From SAR86 cluster bacterium AG-447-A08 (lineage in GTDB: Bacteria > Pseudomonadota > Gammaproteobacteria > Magnimaribacterales > Magnimaribacteraceae): a stretch of 64,000 nt of DNA. Numbering within the stretch: position 1 is the first letter of the stretch; the number at the start of each line of letters is the position of its first letter. Position numbers and translations under genes: made by a program. The DNA is taken from contig QCQA01000004.1 in the NCBI GenBank assembly GCA_003212335.1, positions 1-64,000 of the forward strand, written 5' to 3'. Positions 27,986-37,535 of the stretch are shown in pieces. Under the pieces are notes generated by a model. That model did no database searches. It had not been told where the DNA came from and was given only the letters and a program-made list of their open reading frames with translations.

Positions 27986-29542
27986 TTAATTTGGTTTAAA
28001 TATATTTCGCTTTCCATCATTTGAAACAAAACCAGACGCATTCAGCATGTCACGTTGACACATTTTCTCTAGAACATCAGGATCTCTTTCTGTATTTGCT
28101 AAAAATCTAGTCCCATCTGTTAGCTTTCCAATTATTATTCCTTTATCAGGGCCTTTATGAGTATGTGTAACAGTATAGGTTTCAACTGAACATTGACCTT
28201 CTGGCATTTCAGTGAATAGGGTATTTGATGCTGAATCAATACTCTTTTGCAGGTTAGATGTGTCTGCAACCTGATTCCATTCTCCCTCAAAAGGTTTTGA
28301 TGAGAATACGGCTGCACCATGTTTTGTTATATACCAACCGTTAGCCGTAGCTAAACCAAATTTTCCTGGGTGCATTCTCAATTTCTCTATTAGGGTTGCA
28401 ATTGAGTTCATCACATATGCATTACCTGGACCTCCAAAGTAAGGGAGACCACCAGTTACAGTAAAACCTCTGGGATCATTTTTATCGAGTGAGAGTTCTT
28501 CCATCGCTATCTGAACAGCTGAAGGAAAGCATGAATATAAATCAATAAAATCCATTTCACTGATAGAGACATTTGCGAGATCAAATACGCTATCTGTACA
28601 AGATTTTATTGCAGGTGAAGAATAGTAGTCAGCTCTGTTGGAAACGTTCCATACATCATTTAAACATGCTCCAGAATACATAAATATCCATTTTGATTCT
28701 GGAATACCCAGCTCCCTTGCTTTCTTAGCTGACATTACAATAATTGCGGAGGATTGATTAACCCTCATGATTGAGTTCATATATTTAGTATAAGGAAGTC
28801 CTATCATCCTATTCTCAGGTTTAACCTCAGCTATTTCTTCTGCTGACCTATATGTAGGAAACCAGGCATTTTTATTTTTTGATGCTACTTCAGAAAATCT
28901 AGAGAATAGCTCGCCGGTATCTTGCATATGCTCCTCAAGAGATTGACCCGTATTACCTCTTATTGCATTTGCAAATAGAGGGTAAACAGAAGAGGGATCA
29001 AATATTCCATGAAGTTTTTCGTGATCATTAGTTCCATCGGTAGACTTGCCTATCACTTCAGGATTACCTCCAGGATTATCTTCCCAATCAACTGGCAAAC
29101 CTTCTTTCAATCTACCAACAAATGTATCTAATGCTTCTCCTCCAGCTAAAAGCGCGCAATCAACTTGTTTGTCTTTTATTCTGTTAGCAAGTTCGTTCAA
29201 AGCTATTTGAGGCGAGTTACCACCAGTAGTGGTATAAATTTCATTTGAGATAGATAAGCCTAGGGAATTAGATAAACTCCTTGGCATATTAGGGTAACCC
29301 CAAAGATTGGATGTAGCCGAATCTCTATGGGGTGTATCCGCTACGAATCTAATCACCGCTACAGTATCAATGTGCTCACTTAAATTTGCAGAAGCTTCAC
29401 AATCCGCAATCGCTTGTTTAGAGACTTCTTTGAGTATATCCAGATAATTAAATCCATCTACGCCTCTTTTATCAGTTAATTGACTACAACCTACCAAGAC
29501 CGGAGTGTCATCATTAACATTTGAGTAAGAGAATTCTGTCAT
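27986..29542 (-). CDS. Thiolase-superfamily protein lacking the nucleophilic cysteine
   Basis: A 518-residue protein of the thiolase fold, usually labelled acetyl-CoA acetyltransferase. Typical pieces are PVLVGCSQLTD at the start, DCALLAGGEALDT near residue 130, DLYSCFPSAVQIAMEEL near residue 330 and VTGGLPYFGGPGNAYVMNS near residue 360. Where a thiolase carries its acylated cysteine (GC-S-G), this protein reads TTGGNSPQ. The usual C-terminal CxG is absent too (TANGWYITKHG). It may therefore act on acyl-CoA by another route or be structural, as in SCP2-thiolase-like proteins. It runs into mdh with a 13-nt gap. Confidence 0.8.
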   Translation of the reverse strand: MTEFSYSNVNDDTPVLVGCSQLTDKRGVDGFNYLDILKEVSKQAIADCEASANLSEHIDTVAVIRFVADTPHRDSATSNLWGYPNMPRSLSNSLGLSISNEIYTTTGGNSPQIALNELANRIKDKQVDCALLAGGEALDTFVGRLKEGLPVDWEDNPGGNPEVIGKSTDGTNDHEKLHGIFDPSSVYPLFANAIRGNTGQSLEEHMQDTGELFSRFSEVASKNKNAWFPTYRSAEEIAEVKPENRMIGLPYTKYMNSIMRVNQSSAIIVMSAKKARELGIPESKWIFMYSGACLNDVWNVSNRADYYSSPAIKSCTDSVFDLANVSISEMDFIDLYSCFPSAVQIAMEELSLDKNDPRGFTVTGGLPYFGGPGNAYVMNSIATLIEKLRMHPGKFGLATANGWYITKHGAAVFSSKPFEGEWNQVADTSNLQKSIDSASNTLFTEMPEGQCSVETYTVTHTHKGPDKGIIIGKLTDGTRFLANTERDPDVLEKMCQRDMLNASGFVSNDGKRNIFKPN

Positions 29543-29633
29543 AAATATTATTGCTAGGGAGCGCAGTCTAACTACTCAATCTTTGCTGAGCAATAGGTAT
29601 CATTTAAATTTTAGAGTAAGATGAATTTATCCA

Positions 29634-30782
29634 ATGAAATATAATTTTGATCAAATAATTTCAAGAAGAGAAACTCATAGCACGAAGTGGTTGAAGTTTT
29701 CAGATGCAGAAGTCATTCCTATGTGGATTGCTGATATGGATTTTCTTTGCCCGTCTGAAATAACGAAGCCGATGATTCAAAGGATTGATGAAGGTGTATT
29801 TGGCTACACAGATACACCTCAAAGTTTAACTGATACATTCATAGAAAAAACAAAGAGCAATACTGGTTGGCAGATAGATAAAGATTGGGTGGTATGGGTT
29901 CCAGGTGGAGTAGTAGGGTTGAATGTTGCTTGCAAAACAGTCCTAGCTCCCGGTGACATGGCTATGATTCCATCACCAATATATGCCCCTTTTACAGAAG
30001 CTCCAGAAAACATGGAGAGAGGCTTTGTAAAAACATATTTGAAAGATTCAAATGGCAGGCTAGAGTTTGACTTTGATGAAATTGGAACTTTGTTGTCTGA
30101 AGATACAAAATTACTCTTTCTTTGTAATCCTCATAATCCAGGCGGATCTGTATTCAGCCAAGAAGAACTTACTGAGCTATCAAGACTTTGTGAAGAAAAT
30201 GGAGTGATAGTTTGTAGTGACGAAATTCATTCTGATCTAGTTTTAGATGAAGGACTAAAACACATACCCTTTGCAACAATTAATGAACATAATCAAGAAA
30301 ACTCCATAACGATTATGGGTCCTTGCAAAACATACAATCTTGCAGGTTTTCCTATTGCAGCTGCTATTATCCCTAATAAAGAAATAAGAGAGGATTTTGT
30401 CAGAAACACAAAAGGCATTGTTTCACATATAGATAACTTAGCCTTCGTAGCAGCCGAAAGGGCATATTCCGATGCTGATGAGTGGCGTGCTCAACTTATT
30501 CAATACCTCCAAGCTAATAAAAATTTACTCCTCGAAAGAGTAAATAAAGTAGAGGGCTTATCTCTCAAAGGACCCGAAGCAGGATTCTTGGCCTGGATAG
30601 ACTGCAGAAATACTGGTCTTAATAGTCCTGCTGATTTTTTTATACAAGAAGCTAAAGTGGGTGTGCACGATGGAGCTTGGTTTGGAGATAAGAACTACGT
30701 ACGTTTAAATTTTGGTTGTCCTAGATCTGTATTAGAAGAAGCCTTAAATAGAATAGAAAAAGCTTTTTCACAAAAAAACTAG
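29634..30782 (+). CDS. PatB/MalY-type PLP C-S lyase or aminotransferase
   Basis: A 382-residue fold-type I PLP enzyme resembling MalY/PatB cystathionine beta-lyases. Segments: VIPMWIADMDFLCPSEI near residue 28, LFLCNPHNPGGSVFSQEEL near residue 160, SDEIHSDLVLDE near residue 195 and the PLP lysine in GPCKTYNLAGFPIA near residue 231. These enzymes cleave cystathionine or cysteine-type substrates, and some act as aminotransferases. The start is divergent from the thiolase-like gene with 91 nt between. The substrate is not determined by the sequence. Confidence 0.87.
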   Translation: MKYNFDQIISRRETHSTKWLKFSDAEVIPMWIADMDFLCPSEITKPMIQRIDEGVFGYTDTPQSLTDTFIEKTKSNTGWQIDKDWVVWVPGGVVGLNVACKTVLAPGDMAMIPSPIYAPFTEAPENMERGFVKTYLKDSNGRLEFDFDEIGTLLSEDTKLLFLCNPHNPGGSVFSQEELTELSRLCEENGVIVCSDEIHSDLVLDEGLKHIPFATINEHNQENSITIMGPCKTYNLAGFPIAAAIIPNKEIREDFVRNTKGIVSHIDNLAFVAAERAYSDADEWRAQLIQYLQANKNLLLERVNKVEGLSLKGPEAGFLAWIDCRNTGLNSPADFFIQEAKVGVHDGAWFGDKNYVRLNFGCPRSVLEEALNRIEKAFSQKN

Positions 30783-30825
30783 CATACGGTAAGATGTGCG
30801 CCTAACTTTTTAAATAGGAGAAATT

Positions 30826-31740
30826 ATGTCTATAACTTTTAACGATCAAGTTGCAATTGTTACTGGTGCCGGTGGAGGTCTAGGTAGATGCCATGCGCTA
30901 GATTTAGCTAAAAGAGGCGCTAAAGTTGTTGTAAATGACCTAGGTGGTAATGTTGATGGTTCTGATGATGGTTCGTTATCTGCTGCTGAAATGGTTGTAG
31001 AAGAAATCAAAGCTGCCGGAGGAGAAGCAATGGCCAATGGAGCTAGCGTAACTGATGCTGATCAGGTCAAAGCTATGGTTGATGAGGTCATGGAAAAATA
31101 TGGCCGTATAGACATATTAGTCAACAATGCTGGTATTCTGAGAGATAAAAGCTTTTCAAAAGTTGAAGATCAAGACTTTAGAATGGTCGTTGAAGTCCAT
31201 TTGATGGGAAGCGTCAATTGCACGAAAGCAGTTTGGGAAATCATGAAGGAGCAAAACTATGGAAGAATCGTAATGACTTCTTCATCAAGCGGATTGTATG
31301 GAAACTTTGGTCAAACTAATTACGGGTCAGCAAAAATGGGGGTCGTAGGACTTATGAACACCTTGAAGTTAGAAGGTGCTAAATATAATGTTAAATGCAA
31401 TACCTTGGCACCATTGGCTGGTACAAGAATGACTGAAAGCTTAATGCCCGGAGAAGTAATTGAACAAATAAAACCTGAATATGTTACTCCTGCTGTAACT
31501 TATATGGTCTCAGAAGACGCTCCTACTGGAGTAATTATAGCTGCGGGAGCGGGTGTATTTACAAGAGTTATGATACATGAAACTAAAGGTGTTTATTTAG
31601 GAACCGGTGACGATATGACAGCTGAAAATATTGAAGCTAACTGGGAACAGATTTCTGATATGACTGATGCCACACTTTGTTATCAGGGTGGAGATCAATC
31701 AATGAAAGCCTTCACTTTAATCCAAGAAAGTAAGAAATAA
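30826..31740 (+). CDS. SDR-family dehydrogenase, MFE-2 (3-hydroxyacyl-CoA) type
   Basis: A short-chain dehydrogenase of 304 residues. The NAD site is TGAGGGLGRCHALDLAKRGA, followed by VVVNDLGG and NNAGILRDKSF. The catalytic serine is in TSSSSGLYG and the tyrosine-lysine pair in YGSAKMG. The N terminus and the NDLGG segment resemble the dehydrogenase unit of peroxisomal multifunctional enzyme 2 and the bacterial proteins related to it. With the thiolase-like protein nearby it suggests acyl-CoA chemistry, which is inference. A GGAG site precedes the ATG. Confidence 0.88.
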   Translation: MSITFNDQVAIVTGAGGGLGRCHALDLAKRGAKVVVNDLGGNVDGSDDGSLSAAEMVVEEIKAAGGEAMANGASVTDADQVKAMVDEVMEKYGRIDILVNNAGILRDKSFSKVEDQDFRMVVEVHLMGSVNCTKAVWEIMKEQNYGRIVMTSSSSGLYGNFGQTNYGSAKMGVVGLMNTLKLEGAKYNVKCNTLAPLAGTRMTESLMPGEVIEQIKPEYVTPAVTYMVSEDAPTGVIIAAGAGVFTRVMIHETKGVYLGTGDDMTAENIEANWEQISDMTDATLCYQGGDQSMKAFTLIQESKK

Positions 31741-31788
31741 CTCTACATAATTCTTATTTCTCATCGCGGGCTGAAATCTTAAAAACAA

Positions 31789-32934
31789 ATGCGTTTAAAG
31801 GACTGCCATAGTTTCAGCGACTTTAGAGAGTTGGCCCGTAGAAGATTGCCAAGTCCAATCTTCAATTACATTGATGGTGCAGCTGACGATGAAAGCACCT
31901 ATGATAGAAATACCAAGAGTTTTGAAGATTGTGATCTCGTTCCAAACGTATTGAGAGGGGTTGAGAACATCGATATGTCTGTTGAAATTTTAGGCCAAAA
32001 GCTTGAAATGCCAATTTACTGTTCTCCTACGGCCTTACAGAGAGTTTTTCATCATGAGGGTGAAAATGCAGTTGCTGCTGCTGCAGATAAATATGGGACT
32101 TTATTTGGAGTGTCTTCTCTAGGAACGGTAAGTTTATCTGAAGTAAGACAACAGTATTCTGGACCTCAGTGCTATCAATTCTACTTCCATAAAGATAGAG
32201 AGCTAAATCAAGTCATGCTCGAGAATGCCAAAAATGCCAATGTGGATATAATGATGCTCACTGTAGATACCATTACAGGAGGTAATAGAGAAAGAGATCT
32301 AAAGACAGGTTTCTCAATTCCCTTTAAATTAAGCTTTAGTGGCATAACACAATTTGCAATCAAACCGATGTGGGCATTAAATTATCTAACTCATAAGAAA
32401 TTCTCTCTTCCTCAGCTGGATGATCATGTCGATATGTCAGATGGACCAATATCTATAGGTAGATATTTTACGGAGATGTTAGATCCTTGTTTGAACTGGG
32501 ATGACGTGGCAAAAATGGTTGAATACTGGGATGGCCAATTTTGCCTTAAAGGAGTGATGAGTGCAGAAGATGCTAAAAAAGCTGTTGATATTGGATGTAC
32601 CGGTATTGTTATATCAAACCATGGAGGAAGACAGTTAGATGGCAGTCGATCCCCATTTGATCAGCTATCGGAGATTGTTGACGCAGTCGGAGACGATATT
32701 GATGTAATCATGGATAGTGGCATACAGAGAGGTACTCATGTTCTTAAGGCTCTCTCTATGGGCGCCAAAGCTGTAGGGGGAGGTAGATTCTATTTATTCG
32801 CTCTTGCTGCAGCCGGACAGCATGGAGTAGAAAGAGCCTTAGAACTAATGAAGTCAGAAATAGAAAGAGATATGAGACTAATGGGAGTTAGTTCTATATC
32901 TGAACTTAATAGAGAGAATCTCAGGTTTAGATAA
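31789..32934 (+). CDS. FMN-dependent alpha-hydroxyacid oxidase/dehydrogenase
   Basis: A flavoenzyme of the LldD / glycolate oxidase family, 381 residues. Segments: RRRLPSPIFNYIDGAADDES near residue 18, a TVDTITGGNRERDLKTGF stretch near residue 160, KGVMSAEDAKKAVDIG with the catalytic-region lysine near residue 254, and VISNHGGRQLDGS near residue 276, where the histidine is the catalytic base. It oxidises a 2-hydroxyacid such as lactate, but the substrate cannot be read from sequence. Its 3' end overlaps the convergent arsC by 8 nt. Confidence 0.9.
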   Translation: MRLKDCHSFSDFRELARRRLPSPIFNYIDGAADDESTYDRNTKSFEDCDLVPNVLRGVENIDMSVEILGQKLEMPIYCSPTALQRVFHHEGENAVAAAADKYGTLFGVSSLGTVSLSEVRQQYSGPQCYQFYFHKDRELNQVMLENAKNANVDIMMLTVDTITGGNRERDLKTGFSIPFKLSFSGITQFAIKPMWALNYLTHKKFSLPQLDDHVDMSDGPISIGRYFTEMLDPCLNWDDVAKMVEYWDGQFCLKGVMSAEDAKKAVDIGCTGIVISNHGGRQLDGSRSPFDQLSEIVDAVGDDIDVIMDSGIQRGTHVLKALSMGAKAVGGGRFYLFALAAAGQHGVERALELMKSEIERDMRLMGVSSISELNRENLRFR

Positions 32935-33313
32935 TATTTTTTATCAAGTTTTGAACCTGTTTGTCTATTAATGCTATAACTTCTTTGAATTCTTTATCAT
33001 TCATATCTTTTGGGTCAGGTATATCCCAATCTATTCTGTCTTTTGCGCTGACATTTGGACAAGAGTCTCCACAACCCATAGAGATTAAATAATCTACATT
33101 CTGCGCAACTGTATCAACCGATTTGGAATATTGACCTGCCATTTTATGTCCCAATTCAGACATTAATTTCATAGCTGTAGGATTGATACTACCTGATGGA
33201 TTAGAACCGGCACTTATGACTTTATATTTGCTATTTGAATACAAGTTTGCATAAGCTTCTGCAATTTGGCTTCTACAAGAATTTTCTATGCACACGAACA
33301 GAATAGTTTTCAT
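32927..33313 (-). CDS. arsC: Arsenate reductase, low-molecular-weight phosphatase type
   Basis: Reduces arsenate to arsenite using a cascade of three cysteines. 128 residues with the CX5R loop (C8-IENSC-R14) at the N terminus and C81 plus C85 in ISMGCGDSCPN. This fits the thioredoxin-coupled ArsC rather than a plain tyrosine phosphatase. The DWDIPDPK segment follows. No arsR or arsB gene is near; arsenite export must be elsewhere. In phosphate-poor surface sea water arsenate enters by phosphate transporters, which is a plausible reason to keep a lone arsC. Confidence 0.87.
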   Translation of the reverse strand: MKTILFVCIENSCRSQIAEAYANLYSNSKYKVISAGSNPSGSINPTAMKLMSELGHKMAGQYSKSVDTVAQNVDYLISMGCGDSCPNVSAKDRIDWDIPDPKDMNDKEFKEVIALIDKQVQNLIKNII

Positions 33314-33359
33314 AACTTAGGGTTAATTTACTATAATTATTGAATAATAAATGTGACAA

Positions 33360-34583
33360 ATGGGGAAAATGAAAAACTTATTATTAATAACCTTATTGGT
33401 ATTATCAAGCTTCTCAATATCAGCTAAGCAAATTCTTTTGGGACCTAACTCAAACTCTCAAGAGGAAATACAAGAAGCACTGATTGATCTCGAACCTGGA
33501 GATGTTCTTACCTTGGAGCCAGGAGAATACTTTTTTGAAGATGGCATTTCACTAGATGTAGATGACGTAATCTTTGAAGGATCCGGTATAGACGACACTA
33601 TATTACATTTTGGAGATCAGGTTTCTGGAGCTCAAGGGCTTTTGGTCACTTCAGATGGAGTAACGTTGAGAGATTTTGCTGTGTTGGATGCAAAAGGAGA
33701 TGCTATTAAGGTTATAGGTGCTGATGGAATTAGCATGATCCGTCTCAGAACAGAATGGACAGGAGGACCTAAAGAGACTAACGGAGCCTATGGGTTTTAT
33801 CCTGTAGAGTCTAAGGATGTTTTGATAGATGGCTGTGTAGCAATAGGAGCTTCAGATGCAGGTATATATGTCGGACAGTCACAAAATATAATCGTTAAGA
33901 ATAGCATTGCTCAATATAATGTGGCGGGGATTGAGATAGAAAATTCTTATTATGCTGATGTCTTTGATAATTTGGCTTCTCATAATACCGGGGGAATTCT
34001 AGTTTTTGATCTACCTGATTTACCTCAGCAAGGCGGTCATCATGTTAGAGTTTTCAGAAATAAAGCCATCAATAACGATACTGATAACTTTGCCCCAGAA
34101 GGAAACATAGTTGGAGAAGTGCCTAGAGGAACAGGGATAATAATTCAGGCTAATTCTGACGTTGAAGTATTTGATAATGACATATACGGCAATGGTACTG
34201 TGAACCTCTCAATTGTTACTTATGGTTACGAAACTGATGATGAAAATTACAACCCTCACCCTAAGTCTATACAGATACATAATAATAGATTTGGTGATGG
34301 AGGATTTGATCCAGATATAGGTACTGGGGAGCTAGCGGCAATTCTATTTGAACTTTCAGGTGGAGATATGCCTGACATATTTTGGGATGGTATTTTGCCT
34401 ACGAATCAAATACTTTTTGGTCAACCAGATGAAGAAAAGCTTGTCATTTCTAATAATGGTGATGCTACATTTTTAACACTTAATCCAATTAAGTATCTAC
34501 TGCCTTTTTTCGATCCAGTAGAAAGAAATATTAAGGAATATGATGGAGAGGTAAGACCTTTGCCGGAGGTTGTCTTAAACTGA
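33360..34583 (+). CDS. Exported right-handed parallel beta-helix protein
   Basis: A 407-residue secreted protein. A signal peptide (KNLLLITLLVLSSFSISAK) is followed by DVLTLEPGEYFFEDG and a chain of beta-helix turns with regular D/N and V/I spacing from about residue 55 to 290 (GLLVTSDGVTLRDFAV, SKDVLIDGCVAIGASDAGIY, SQNIIVKNSIAQYNVAGIEI). The start is ATG 33360 or 33369. Proteins of this type recur as the first of a two-gene pair with a diheme-type partner, which is the next gene. No catalytic residues of known polysaccharide lyases stand out; the role is unknown. Confidence 0.85.
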   Translation: MGKMKNLLLITLLVLSSFSISAKQILLGPNSNSQEEIQEALIDLEPGDVLTLEPGEYFFEDGISLDVDDVIFEGSGIDDTILHFGDQVSGAQGLLVTSDGVTLRDFAVLDAKGDAIKVIGADGISMIRLRTEWTGGPKETNGAYGFYPVESKDVLIDGCVAIGASDAGIYVGQSQNIIVKNSIAQYNVAGIEIENSYYADVFDNLASHNTGGILVFDLPDLPQQGGHHVRVFRNKAINNDTDNFAPEGNIVGEVPRGTGIIIQANSDVEVFDNDIYGNGTVNLSIVTYGYETDDENYNPHPKSIQIHNNRFGDGGFDPDIGTGELAAILFELSGGDMPDIFWDGILPTNQILFGQPDEEKLVISNNGDATFLTLNPIKYLLPFFDPVERNIKEYDGEVRPLPEVVLN

Positions 34584-34588
34584 TAATA

Positions 34589-35620
34589 ATGAAAAAAACT
34601 TCGTTATTATTATTAATAGTTTTTTCAATAACATCTGTCTATGCTGTTGATAATGAATTAATTTTAGAGGAAAAATTTCCAAAACAACTTTCGGATTTTC
34701 ATTTCTTTAAAGATACTCATGCTCAAATCCCTTCTAATGGAGTTGTGCCTTATGAATTAATTTCTTCTTTATTTTCTGATTATTCATATAAGCAAAGATG
34801 GGTGTATATACCAGAAGGTAAAAAAGCTTCTTTTAGAAAAGATAAGGTGTTTGATTTTCCAGTTGGTTCAGCACTAATTAAAACTTTTTATTATCCAATT
34901 GATGAAAGAAACTTGTCTCTAGGTAAGAAACTAATGGAGACTAGATTACTTTTAAGGAAGCAGAAAGGTTGGGAAGCAGTTTCTTATGCCTGGAATGAAA
35001 ATCAAGACGAAGCAATAATAAAAAAAGCTGGTAAAACAATAATAGCTGATTGGATAGACTTTAAAGGGGAAAGCCGTTCAGTACGTTATAGGGTTCCTAA
35101 TAAAAATCAATGCAAAGAATGTCATTCAAATAATGATGCTGTAATGCCTATCGGACCTAAGGCCAGAAATTTGAATAAAGTTTATGACTATCAAGATGAA
35201 TCTATTAATCAATTAACTAAATGGATGAAGCTAGACTATATAGATAATATCCAGACAGATCTTAATACACCCGTTGATTGGGAGGATGATAACCATTCTC
35301 TAGAAGAAAGAGTTAGATCCTATTTGGATATAAATTGTGGACACTGTCATATTTCGACTGGGGGAGCTAATTCAACAGGACTTTATCTAGATTTAACTGA
35401 GAGCCGACCAACTCACTTAGGGATTAATAAAAAACCAGTAGCGACTGGTAGGGGAAGCGGAGGTCATGAATTTTCTATCTCACCCGGAAAGGCGGAAGAA
35501 TCTATTCTTCTTTATAGGATGATTTCTACTGATCCAGGAGTTATGATGCCAGAGTCTGGGAGATCTTTAACTCATACTGAAGCTATTGAGATGATAGACG
35601 ATTGGATAAGTTCAATGTGA
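34589..35620 (+). CDS. Exported diheme cytochrome c-like protein, partner of the beta-helix protein
   Basis: A 343-residue exported protein with a signal peptide (KKTSLLLLIVFSITSVYA) and two CxxCH heme c motifs: CKECH near residue 175 and CGHCH near residue 250. A SVRYRVPNKNQ stretch precedes the first, and a PGKAEESILLYRM..PGVMMPESG region follows the second, as in cytochrome-type proteins with a methionine ligand. It starts 5 nt after the beta-helix gene. The pair is recurrent in bacteria (the families I know as TIGR03805 and TIGR03806) and its function is undescribed as far as I know. Confidence 0.85.
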   Translation: MKKTSLLLLIVFSITSVYAVDNELILEEKFPKQLSDFHFFKDTHAQIPSNGVVPYELISSLFSDYSYKQRWVYIPEGKKASFRKDKVFDFPVGSALIKTFYYPIDERNLSLGKKLMETRLLLRKQKGWEAVSYAWNENQDEAIIKKAGKTIIADWIDFKGESRSVRYRVPNKNQCKECHSNNDAVMPIGPKARNLNKVYDYQDESINQLTKWMKLDYIDNIQTDLNTPVDWEDDNHSLEERVRSYLDINCGHCHISTGGANSTGLYLDLTESRPTHLGINKKPVATGRGSGGHEFSISPGKAEESILLYRMISTDPGVMMPESGRSLTHTEAIEMIDDWISSM

Positions 35621-35702
35621 TTTGTTTACAAAAAATTGATAAACATAATGTAACCTATACTTCTCTTAACGATAACTATAAAATTAATTAACAGATAAAG
35701 AA

Positions 35703-36848
35703 ATGAGTGATAGAGAAAACCTACTTAATAATCTGAAGATAGACAGATCTGCTGCACCTTCAGAAGAAAACTTACCTTCAAATAGGCTTTATCTGCTTGG
35801 AGCTGCTGTTTTATTAGTAAGTTTTTTTTGGTGGTTTTTTTTGTCAGATGACGAGCTTAAAGAAGTAACTACTTTTACAGTTAAATCTCTCCAAATGTCT
35901 GATTCCTCAGCCACGAGTATCCTTGATGCCTCTGGCTATGTAGTTGCCAGAAGAAGGGCTACCGTGTCTTCTAAGATGACTGGAAAAGTTATGAAGGTAT
36001 TCATAGAGGAAGGAATGCAGGTAGAAGAGGGCCAAATCCTGGCTCAATTAGATGACAGTACTATGGTGGCAGATCTTAATTACTCGCAGTCTCAGCTTAA
36101 TGAGGCTAAGCGTATTTTCAATAGAACTAGAGAACTTGCAAAAGAAGAGTTGGCAAGTCAAGCCTCTCTAGATTCAGCTAGAGCAGCTGTGGAAGGATTA
36201 GAGGCTCTCAATGCCGTTAGAAAGCAGGTTGTACAGGATATGAAGATATTGGCTCCTTTTAGTGGTGTTGTGGTCTACAAAGCAGCACAACCCGGTGAAA
36301 TGATATCGCCTGTTTCAGCTGGAGGTGGTTTTACAAATACTGGTATCTGTACAATTGTCGATATGGACTCTTTAGAAGTGGAAGTAGATGTAAATGAAGC
36401 TTTTATAAACAGAGTTAAACCAGGGCAGCCCGTCATCACCAATCTAAATGCATATCCCAAATGGGATATTCCATCAGAAGTCATAGCAATTATTCCTACA
36501 GCTGACAGGAATAAAGCTACTGTTAAAGTTAGAATCGCACTCTTAGAAAAAGATGAAAGAGTTCTTCCTGATATGGGAAGCAGGGTTTCCTTTTTGAAAA
36601 AAGTAGAGACTCAAAACCGTGAAGAGGTAAAAGAGGGAGTCATGATTCCTTTGGCAGCTTTAGCCATTTTGGATGATCAGTCTACCGTTCAAGTAATTGA
36701 TGGATCTCAGATTAAACTTACAAGAGTTAAAGTTGCTGAAGAAACGGCTAACTATGCAAGAATAATAGAGGGCCTGTCTTCTGGCATGACTGTAGTAGCA
36801 AAGTTCGATAAAGAATTAGAAAATAATCAAAAAGTAATAATTAAATAA
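35703..36848 (+). CDS. MacA/HlyD-type periplasmic adaptor
   Basis: A membrane-fusion protein of 381 residues. One transmembrane helix (LYLLGAAVLLVSFFWWFFL) near residue 28, then a lipoyl half-motif (VSSKMTGKVMKVFIEEGMQV), a coiled-coil hairpin around residues 115-180, the second lipoyl half (MKILAPFSGVVVYKAAQPGE), and a beta-barrel and membrane-proximal region. It is the first gene of a five-gene ABC set with a 12-nt gap to the ATPase. No TolC-like outer-membrane gene is present. Confidence 0.9.
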   Translation: MSDRENLLNNLKIDRSAAPSEENLPSNRLYLLGAAVLLVSFFWWFFLSDDELKEVTTFTVKSLQMSDSSATSILDASGYVVARRRATVSSKMTGKVMKVFIEEGMQVEEGQILAQLDDSTMVADLNYSQSQLNEAKRIFNRTRELAKEELASQASLDSARAAVEGLEALNAVRKQVVQDMKILAPFSGVVVYKAAQPGEMISPVSAGGGFTNTGICTIVDMDSLEVEVDVNEAFINRVKPGQPVITNLNAYPKWDIPSEVIAIIPTADRNKATVKVRIALLEKDERVLPDMGSRVSFLKKVETQNREEVKEGVMIPLAALAILDDQSTVQVIDGSQIKLTRVKVAEETANYARIIEGLSSGMTVVAKFDKELENNQKVIIK

Positions 36849-36860
36849 AAAGAGGTAACT

Positions 36861-37535
36861 ATGTCCAACTTAATTGAAGTTCAATCCGTTAATAAAACAT
36901 ATAAAAGAGGAGGAGAGACTCTAGTTGTATTGGATGATCTAAGCTTAGAAGTTCCCAAGGGAGACTACCTTGCCCTTATGGGACCATCTGGATCTGGAAA
37001 ATCTACACTCTTAAATTTGATTGGAGGGCTTGATTCCCCAACATCTGGGCAAGTAGTTATCAATGGAGAACACCTAGAGAAGATGGGCGCATCTGCCCTA
37101 AGTGATTGGAGGGCTAGCAATGTTGGTTTTATATTTCAGTTCTATAATCTTCTTCCTGTACTTACAGCGAATAAGAATGTCGAGATACCTCTTCTTTTAA
37201 CTAATCTATCAGGCTCCCAAAGAAAAACGCATGTAGAAACTGCACTGAATGTGGTTGGTTTATCTGATAGAGGTGGCCACAAACCAAATGAATTGTCTGG
37301 TGGGCAACAACAAAGAGTAGCAATAGCTAGAGCTTTAGTTTCTGATCCCGATATATTAGTTTGTGATGAACCAACAGGTGACTTAGACAGAGATACAGCT
37401 ACAGAAATTTTGGAACTTCTTCAAATTTTAAATCGCGACCATGGCAAAACGATTTTGATGGTGACTCATGACCCCGTAGCCGCTGAATCAGCAAAAAGAA
37501 CCTTGCACCTAGATAAAGGAAAACTTACTAATTAA
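36861..37535 (+). CDS. ABC transporter ATPase, MacB/LolD type
   Basis: The ATP-hydrolysing subunit, 224 residues. Walker A is GPSGSGKST near residue 41, the Q-loop is FIFQFYNLLP, the signature is LSGGQQQRVAIARAL near residue 140 and Walker B is ILVCDEPTGDLD, followed by MVTHDP. The pattern is that of MacB/LolD/FtsE-like proteins, which drive mechanotransmission rather than substrate channels. A GAGG site precedes the start and the next permease begins at the next base after its stop. Confidence 0.95.
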   Translation: MSNLIEVQSVNKTYKRGGETLVVLDDLSLEVPKGDYLALMGPSGSGKSTLLNLIGGLDSPTSGQVVINGEHLEKMGASALSDWRASNVGFIFQFYNLLPVLTANKNVEIPLLLTNLSGSQRKTHVETALNVVGLSDRGGHKPNELSGGQQQRVAIARALVSDPDILVCDEPTGDLDRDTATEILELLQILNRDHGKTILMVTHDPVAAESAKRTLHLDKGKLTN

